The notes under the pieces are model-generated. The model was not told the origin of the DNA, did not search any database, and worked only from the letters and a program-made list of their open reading frames with translations. Both the position numbers and the translations under genes were made by a program. 5,633 nt of DNA from the NCBI GenBank assembly GCA_013042495.1, contig JABDQB010000385.1, positions 1 to 5,633 of the forward strand, read 5' to 3'. The stretch is from Gemmatimonadota bacterium. Lineage in GTDB: Bacteria > Gemmatimonadota > Gemmatimonadetes > Palauibacterales > Palauibacteraceae. Positions 1-5,633 of the stretch are shown here, in pieces. The stretch's first letter is position 1, and every line of letters starts with the position of its first letter.

Positions 1-890
1 CTCATCTGCCGGGCGGCGAGTACGTATTGCGGATGCGACGGCAGGCCCGGGTAGAGTACCCGGCTCACGGCCTCGTGCCCGTCGAGGTACGTAGCTATTT
101 TCCGGGCGTTCTCGCAGTGTGCCCTCATTCGAAGGTGCAGCGTCTTCGTGGCCCGGAGGACGAGCCAGCAATCGAGCGGGCCCGGCACGCCGCCGGTAGC
201 CATCTGCTGGTACCTCAGTCGCTCGTTCTGATCGTCGGATCGGACGATGACGGCGCCGCCGACCACGTCGCTGTGCCCGTTCAGGTACTTGGTCGTGGAA
301 TGGACCACCACGTCAGCCCCCAGCTCGAGCGGACGCTGCAGGGCCGGCGTCGCAAACGTGTTGTCCACCACCAGGAGGGCGCCGGCGTCCCTGGCGATCT
401 CGGCGCTCGCGGCAAGATCCGTAAGCCGCATGAGCGGATTCGTCGGCGTCTCGAGGTATACCATGCGGGTCGTCGGCTGGACCGCCGCCCGAAGCTCCTC
501 GAGGTCGGAAGTGTCGACGTAGTCGAACCGCAAGTCGTACCGTTCCCAGAACCGGAAGAGCCGCTCGCTGCCGCCGTACAGGTTGTCCCCGCAGACTACG
601 TGGTCGCCCGCCGACAGGTTGGCCTTGAGGATCGCTTCGATCGCGGCGAGTCCGGATGCGAAGGCGAGCCCGTGCTCGCCGCTCTCCAGGGAGGCGAGAT
701 TGCCCTCGAGTGCCGTTCGGGTCGGATTCGTGACCCGAGCGTATTCGTGACCGTGGCGAGGCTTCGCGACCCCGTCCTGTACGTACGTGGACGTCAGAAA
801 CAGCGGCGTCATGATGGCGCCCGTGTCCCGGTCGGGCGCCTGGCCCGCGTGAACCGCCCGGGTACCGAATCCGTCTGCTTCACGTCGCAT
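1..890 (-). CDS. PLP-dependent trans-sulfuration enzyme (cystathionine gamma-synthase/lyase family), 3' end cut by window
   Basis: This is the N-terminal 296 residues of a cytosolic PLP enzyme of the Cys/Met metabolism family (fold type I), whose members are usually about 380-400 residues; the C-terminus lies beyond the left edge. Visible family signatures are Y50-A-R52 followed by NPT (cofactor-phosphate contacts from the neighbouring subunit in this family), FASGLAAIEA around residues 77-86, Y105 in DNLYGG (ring stacking), YLETPTNP, D176 in VVDNTFA (pairs with the pyridine nitrogen), and HSTTKYLNGHSD with K201 as the Schiff-base lysine. GPLDCWLVLRATKTLHLRM and YPGLPSHPQ further support the family. 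The ATG at 890-888 is preceded by GGAGG (plus-strand 897-901) with a 6-base spacer, which fixes the start. Cystathionine gamma-synthase (metB) or gamma-lyase are the likeliest activities. Cystathionine beta-lyase or O-acetylhomoserine sulfhydrylase cannot be excluded, because residues that help discriminate lie in the missing C-terminus. It is divergent from the gene at 985. Confidence 0.93.
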   Translation of the reverse strand, partial: MRREADGFGTRAVHAGQAPDRDTGAIMTPLFLTSTYVQDGVAKPRHGHEYARVTNPTRTALEGNLASLESGEHGLAFASGLAAIEAILKANLSAGDHVVCGDNLYGGSERLFRFWERYDLRFDYVDTSDLEELRAAVQPTTRMVYLETPTNPLMRLTDLAASAEIARDAGALLVVDNTFATPALQRPLELGADVVVHSTTKYLNGHSDVVGGAVIVRSDDQNERLRYQQMATGGVPGPLDCWLVLRATKTLHLRMRAHCENARKIATYLDGHEAVSRVLYPGLPSHPQYVLAARQM

Positions 891-984
891 GCACGGCCTC
901 CGTCGTATGCCGGAAATCTGGGAAGCACGGAAGATACGGGGCTGCTCGGCACGCGGCGACCCGGGATGAGCGACCGATGAGCCG

Positions 985-1419
985 ATGACCCAGATACCCA
1001 ACATGGATATGATCGACGACGTTCCCGGTCGGGCGGCCCACCGTCTCTACTGCCACCTGGTGTGGCCGACACTGGGCAGGGTCCCCCTGGTGTCCGCTGC
1101 AGCGGCCTCCCTGGTCGAGCGGCACGTGATCACGCTTTGTCGCAGGCTGGACTCCGAGCCGGTCTGCGTGCGGGCGTTCGACGACAGGGTTCACTTGCTG
1201 CTGCGGCTCAAGCCCGGGCATTCACCGGCCCTCATCGTGGCCGCCCTGAAGAGCGGAACGGAAGCCGCCCTTCAGTCCGCGGGCCATACGGTTCGATGGG
1301 GCCGTGGCTACGCCGTCGCGTCCGTATCGGGAAGCGACGTTCGCGCGGTCCGGCGGCGGGTCCACCGGCTGGCCGATGGGCCGCTGCCCGCCGGGGCGGC
1401 CCCGCGGCAGCGGCGTTGA
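985..1419 (+). CDS. Degenerate IS200/IS605-type (Y1, HUH) transposase-like protein, probably catalytically inactive
   Basis: This 144-residue protein follows the layout of Y1 transposases (IS200 TnpA and REP-associated RAYT relatives). It has an N-terminal strand YCHLVWPTLGRVPLV (residues 22-36), a central strand VRAFDDRVHLLLRL (62-75), a helix SPALIVAALKSGTEAAL (80-96), then WGRGYAVASV (105-114) and a C-terminal helix (117-130). The usual HUH motif (HVH) reads R68-V-H70, so the first metal-ligand histidine is missing. The catalytic-helix pattern YIxxQ aligns with R125-V-H-R-L129, so both tyrosine and glutamine are absent. These alignments are by eye. Loss of catalysis and any domesticated role are inference. 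Codon use is GC3-rich like the neighbours, so recent acquisition is not indicated. No clear ribosome-binding site precedes ATG 985; in-frame ATGs at 1003 and 1009 are alternatives that keep the core. A tail rich in Gly, Pro and Arg (132-144) is encoded by the palindrome at 1380-1414. A decayed transposase remnant is the main alternative. Confidence 0.72.
   Translation: MTQIPNMDMIDDVPGRAAHRLYCHLVWPTLGRVPLVSAAAASLVERHVITLCRRLDSEPVCVRAFDDRVHLLLRLKPGHSPALIVAALKSGTEAALQSAGHTVRWGRGYAVASVSGSDVRAVRRRVHRLADGPLPAGAAPRQRR
1380..1414. repeat. Strong palindrome at the 3' end of the Y1-like gene
   Basis: GCCGCTGCC (1380-1388) is perfectly complementary to GGCAGCGGC (1406-1414), a 9-bp stem. Inside it CGGGG (1392-1396) pairs with CCCCG (1400-1404) around a CGG loop, with a small 3x1 internal loop between the stems. 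It ends 2 bases before the TGA at 1417-1419. No T-tract follows, so it is not a canonical intrinsic terminator, though it could impede transcription or protect a 3' end. Imperfect hairpins flank IS200/IS605 elements and RAYT genes, so it may be a remnant end structure; that link is inference. In GC-rich DNA some palindromes of this size arise by chance. Confidence 0.6.
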
Positions 1420-1442
1420 CGCTCTCAACCCCTCCAGATAAT
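1416..1442 (+). promoter_or_regulatory. Candidate sigma-70-type promoter for glmM-glmS
   Basis: TTGACG at 1416-1421 (5 of 6 matches to the -35 consensus) and GATAAT at 1437-1442 (5 of 6 to the -10 consensus) are separated by 15 bases, shorter than the usual 16-18. The -35 box overlaps the stop codon of the upstream Y1-like gene. Initiation near 1449 would give a leader of roughly 97 bases before the glmM start. This is the best pair I see in the gap, but the short spacer and the unknown sigma preference of the organism keep it tentative. Confidence 0.35.
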
Positions 1443-1486
1443 CTTCGATGGCAAACCACAGCGGCCCACCCTTTGCACGTTCATCG

Positions 1487-1502
1487 GTCGGCGCGAGCCG
1501 GC
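1487..1502 (+). other. Small GNRA-capped hairpin in the glmM leader
   Basis: GTCGGC (1487-1492) pairs with GCCGGC (1497-1502), six pairs including one G-U, around a GCGA tetraloop, which fits the stable GNRA class. Just downstream CCTG (1517-1520) can pair with CAGG (1525-1528) around AATA. Both lie between the candidate promoter and the glmM ribosome-binding site and would be in the 5' UTR. No match to a known riboswitch is recognised. Function is not established. Confidence 0.3.
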
Positions 1503-1533
1503 TTACGGCGAACACTCCTGAATACAGGTAGTC

Positions 1534-1539
1534 GAAGGA
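1534..1539 (+). promoter_or_regulatory. Ribosome-binding site that decides the TTG start of glmM
   Basis: GAAGGA sits 6 bases before TTG at 1546. Reading upstream in this frame, a TGA at 1519-1521 closes the frame with no ATG or GTG after it, and the next in-frame ATG downstream is residue 22, past the conserved SASGIRG motif. TTG is therefore the only start compatible with a complete protein. Confidence 0.8.
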
Positions 1540-1545
1540 ACCGAT

Positions 1546-2943
1546 TTGACAGGGACAGGTCCATTCATCGTTTCGGCCTCCGGAATACGGGGGGTTGTCG
1601 GCTCGACGATGACCCCGGAGGTCGCCGTGCGTTACGGAGCCGCGTTCGGAAAGCATTTGAAGACCATCGGTGCCACGGACGATCCAGGGGCCTACGTGAT
1701 CGTGGGCCGCGACTCGCGAACCTCGGGAGATCTGCTTGCCGCCGCGGTTTCCGCGGGTCTCAGGGCAGCGGGCGTTTCTGTCCGGAACGCCGGAATCGCG
1801 CCAACGCCGACCCTGCTCCTGGCCGTGCGCGACGATGACAGGGCTGTGGGCGGGGTGGTGATCACGGCGTCTCACAATCCGGTGGAGTGGAATGGACTGA
1901 AGCTGGCCTCGGGGTCCGGCATGTTCGTGAGCCCCGACGCCGGATCCGCCGTCCAGCAACTGTTCGAGCAGGGCTCGGAACTGGCGGACTGGAGTGGCCT
2001 CGGTAGTGGCGGAACGCTTGAAGGTGTGGCGGAGCACCATATCGACCGGGTTCTCTCGCTGTCCCTGCTGGACGTCGAGGCGATCCGGCGTCGCGCGCCC
2101 ATCGTCGCCCTCGATTGCGTGCACGGGGCGGGCGGTATCGTGGTGCCCGAGCTACTCCGGCGACTCGGGTGCACGGTCGAGGGAGTGGGCCTCGCGACGG
2201 ATGGGCTCTTTCCGCGCGATCCCGAACCGATCCCGGCCAACCTCGGAGAGCTCTCGAGGCTCGTGCGTTCGACCGGGGCCGAGATCGGCATGGCCGTGGA
2301 TCCGGACGGAGACCGACTGGCCCTGGTGGATGGTGAGGGCGATGCGGTAGGCGAGGACTGGACCCTGGCGCTTGCCGCCGAGTATGTGCTCGGACGGCGG
2401 CCAGGACCCGTCGTGACCAATCTGTCGTCCAGCCAGTCCATAGAAGAGGTGGCCGAACGGGCTGGGGTGCCGTTCTACCGGACCCCGGTGGGAGAGGCCC
2501 GTGTTGCCTTGAAGATGGTCGAGGTGGACGCCGTCGTGGGGGGAGAGGGAAACGGTGGGGTGATGCTTCCCGAACTCAATCTCACCCGCGATGCGGCGGT
2601 CGCCGCCGTTCTCGTTCTCAACCTTCTGGCCGCCAGGGGAGAGACCCTTCGCGAGGTGCTCGCGGGGCGCGAGCGCTATCACATGGTGAAGCAGAAAGTG
2701 GGGCGTGGAGACCTGGATCCGGAGGACGTCTACCGCCGCGTGCGGTCAGGTGTCCCCGCTGGTGCGGTCGAGAACACGGAAGACGGGTTGCGCCTTTCAT
2801 GGCCCGAAGCTCGCGAGTGGTTGCACGTCAGACCTTCCGGCACGGAGCCGATCCTCCGCCTGATCGCGGAGGCTCCGAGCCTGGAGCGTGCGGAAGGACT
2901 CACGGCGTCGGCCGGCGAGTCCGTCCACGCTGAGGCGGATTGA
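1546..2943 (+). CDS. glmM: Phosphoglucosamine mutase GlmM (archaeal/Bacteroidetes-like subtype)
   Basis: GlmM interconverts glucosamine-6-phosphate and glucosamine-1-phosphate, the second step toward UDP-GlcNAc, in the cytosol through an active-site phosphoserine. The 465-residue product has the four-domain alpha-D-phosphohexomutase layout: N-terminal SASGIRG (10-16), GRDSRTSG (54-61), phosphoserine loop ITASHNP with S109, metal loop D252-P-D254-G-D256-R, sugar-specificity loop GEGNGG with E334 and N336, and C-terminal phosphate-binding RPSGTEP (429-435). All key residues are present and the length is normal. The NPVEWNG context and the GEGNGG loop differ from the E. coli type (GEQSGH-like) and resemble GlmM of archaea and Bacteroidetes. 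Phosphomannomutase or phosphoglucomutase activity is possible on sequence alone, but adjacency to glmS strongly favours the amino sugar. It starts with TTG, which may lower translation. The stop is 4 bases before the glmS ATG, so the two are co-transcribed and probably translationally coupled. Confidence 0.93.
   Translation: MTGTGPFIVSASGIRGVVGSTMTPEVAVRYGAAFGKHLKTIGATDDPGAYVIVGRDSRTSGDLLAAAVSAGLRAAGVSVRNAGIAPTPTLLLAVRDDDRAVGGVVITASHNPVEWNGLKLASGSGMFVSPDAGSAVQQLFEQGSELADWSGLGSGGTLEGVAEHHIDRVLSLSLLDVEAIRRRAPIVALDCVHGAGGIVVPELLRRLGCTVEGVGLATDGLFPRDPEPIPANLGELSRLVRSTGAEIGMAVDPDGDRLALVDGEGDAVGEDWTLALAAEYVLGRRPGPVVTNLSSSQSIEEVAERAGVPFYRTPVGEARVALKMVEVDAVVGGEGNGGVMLPELNLTRDAAVAAVLVLNLLAARGETLREVLAGRERYHMVKQKVGRGDLDPEDVYRRVRSGVPAGAVENTEDGLRLSWPEAREWLHVRPSGTEPILRLIAEAPSLERAEGLTASAGESVHAEAD
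2933..2939 (+). promoter_or_regulatory. Ribosome-binding site of glmS inside the glmM 3' end
   Basis: AGGCGGA, preceded by G to give GAGGCGG, lies in the last codons of glmM, 8 bases before ATG 2948. It supports this ATG rather than the upstream in-frame GTG at 2888. The position also implies that ribosomes finishing glmM deliver translation to glmS. Confidence 0.7.
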
Positions 2944-2947
2944 CGTC

Positions 2948-4804
<1,857 letters not shown>

Positions 4805-4878
4805 ACGCCAGCGGGGTATCGCCCGCGTCCGGCCCTTCTTAGCTTGGCGCGCGACGAGGTTGATGACGTCGGATGAAT

Positions 4879-4884
4879 GGAGAG
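4879..4884 (+). promoter_or_regulatory. Ribosome-binding site supporting the GTG start at 4891
   Basis: GGAGAG ends 6 bases before GTG 4891. The competing in-frame ATG at 4873 has only a GAGG (4856-4859) 13 bases upstream, a poor spacing. The shorter start also gives a more usual signal-peptide length. Confidence 0.5.
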
Positions 4885-4890
4885 CTCGCG

Positions 4891-5633
4891 GTGCTGGCGG
4901 AAATCCCCAGGTCACTCAAGGAAGCGGTCACGGGCAGCGCCCGGTCGCTGACCCGCATCCGCGCTGCCGCGATCCTGCTGGGCGGCACGTGGGCGCTCAT
5001 GCCCGGCACCGTTGCGGCTCAGTACACGATCACCGCGGAGAACGGGGACACGGTACAATTCGAGTCCGCGGCCCTTCGGACGATGCTCGACACGGCGAGG
5101 GCCCTATGGACTGACCTCGAAGTGGACCTGCGGGTCCGTTACATGACTCCGGCGGTGAATCGGGTCGAGAGGGTGCCGGTGGCCGCCGAAACCCCGGCGG
5201 CGAGTTACCCGTGGAACGCGGTCCAGGTCGTCGACGACTCCCTGATCGATGTGCGCAACCTTCCCGCCAACCTTCGCGAAGCGGATCGAGCTTACTACAA
5301 CTACGCCGTTCAGCGCATGCGGGTGGTCCGCGGTGCGGACCCGGATGTGCCTTGCGACTCGGTGCTCGCCCTCGAGGAGCAGGTCGTCGGCTCCTTCATC
5401 GATGGCTGGATCCTGTCGCGAACGCTGTTCGGCGGACCGGCGTTCGCTCCGCTGGACGAGCTGGTATTCGCGCGCCGCGCCGGACTGCTGCGCCCCCTGC
5501 TGGCCAGGCTCAACGACCCGCAGGTGGGAGCCTGTGCCGGTATCTGGGTTGATGAGAACCCGGAGCGGGTAGCGGCCTACGACGCCTGGCGGCGGGAGAA
5601 GTTTCCCCTGCCCGGCGAGGGAGAGGAAGAGAC
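4891..5633 (+). CDS. Unrecognised exported protein, 3' end cut by window
   Basis: The frame is open from here to the right edge, giving 247 residues without a stop. The N-terminus looks like a Sec signal peptide: a basic n-region with R18, R22 and R24, a hydrophobic stretch AAAILLGGTWALMPG (25-39) and a likely cleavage after TVAA (near residue 43), just before QYTI. The n-region is long (about 24 residues), so the true start could be further in. The mature part has charged, probably helical segments (around 95-165 and 185-240), no further membrane segment and only two cysteines (C155, C215), which could form a disulfide after export. The visible part ends in a Gly/Glu-rich stretch. I recognise no domain and assign no function. 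ATG 4873 is an alternative start adding six residues. It is 86 bases downstream of glmS on the same strand with no convincing terminator between, so partial read-through from glmMS is possible. Base composition and codon use resemble the neighbours. Confidence 0.75.
   Translation, partial: MLAEIPRSLKEAVTGSARSLTRIRAAAILLGGTWALMPGTVAAQYTITAENGDTVQFESAALRTMLDTARALWTDLEVDLRVRYMTPAVNRVERVPVAAETPAASYPWNAVQVVDDSLIDVRNLPANLREADRAYYNYAVQRMRVVRGADPDVPCDSVLALEEQVVGSFIDGWILSRTLFGGPAFAPLDELVFARRAGLLRPLLARLNDPQVGACAGIWVDENPERVAAYDAWRREKFPLPGEGEEE

Noticed and set aside
27..980. Long plus-strand open frame opposite the trans-sulfuration gene
   Set aside because: It is the antisense shadow of a gene whose minus-strand translation carries all family motifs. 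The plus product is Arg-rich with no recognisable domain.
891..984. Divergent promoters between the trans-sulfuration gene and the Y1-like gene
   Set aside because: The 94-base gap should hold at least the promoter of the minus-strand gene, but I found no convincing -35/-10 pair on either strand and no operator-like inverted repeat.
1546..1551. Perfect -35 consensus TTGACA
   Set aside because: It coincides with the glmM start codon, and no -10-like hexamer lies 15-19 bases downstream.
1222..2124. 300-residue minus-strand open frame spanning the end of the Y1-like gene, the leader and the first 40% of glmM
   Set aside because: Most of it is antisense to glmM, and its composition (Arg/Gly/His/Asp-rich) is typical of a shadow in GC-rich DNA. 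The stretch across the leader (about 1420-1545) reads somewhat protein-like, but I see no motif and no clear ribosome-binding site.
2944..2947. glmS ribozyme upstream of glmS
   Set aside because: Only 4 bases separate glmM and glmS, and glmM coding sequence fills the region upstream.
4811..4826. Hairpin GCGGG/CCCGC after the glmS stop as an intrinsic terminator
   Set aside because: The stem is only 5 bp and is not followed by a T-tract (the next bases are mixed, with only a short CTTCTT further on), so it does not support a terminator call.

Overview
The window is GC-rich DNA (about two-thirds G+C by eye) with bacterial gene density, Shine-Dalgarno-led starts and typical bacterial housekeeping genes. 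The GlmM is of the archaeal/Bacteroidetes-like subtype (active-site context NPVEWNG, sugar loop GEGNGG) rather than the E. coli subtype. Together with the base composition this would fit a high-GC, Gram-negative-like lineage such as Gemmatimonadota. That placement is an impression; no rRNA or other phylogenetic marker is present.

Layout, left to right. (1) 1-890, minus strand: N-terminal 296 residues of a PLP-dependent trans-sulfuration enzyme (cystathionine gamma-synthase/lyase family), cut by the left edge. (2) 891-984: a 94-base divergent gap. (3) 985-1419, plus strand: a 144-residue protein with the fold signature of an IS200/IS605-type (Y1, HUH) transposase, but with the first HUH histidine, the catalytic tyrosine and the following glutamine apparently replaced. 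Its 3' end contains a strong palindrome. (4) 1420-1545: a leader region with a candidate promoter and a small GNRA-capped hairpin. (5) 1546-2943 glmM and (6) 2948-4804 glmS, plus strand, 4 bases apart, forming a compact amino-sugar operon. (7) 4891-right edge, plus strand: an unrecognised protein with a probable signal peptide, cut by the window end.

How the genes work together: GlmS makes glucosamine-6-phosphate from fructose-6-phosphate and glutamine. GlmM isomerises it to glucosamine-1-phosphate, the precursor of UDP-GlcNAc for peptidoglycan and outer-membrane glycans. The trans-sulfuration enzyme belongs to sulfur amino-acid metabolism and is divergently transcribed, so it is not part of that operon. 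I see no defence island, CRISPR array, tRNA, rRNA or intact mobile element. The most unusual item is the Y1-transposase-like protein that appears to have lost its catalytic residues yet keeps an intact reading frame with host-like codon use between two housekeeping loci.
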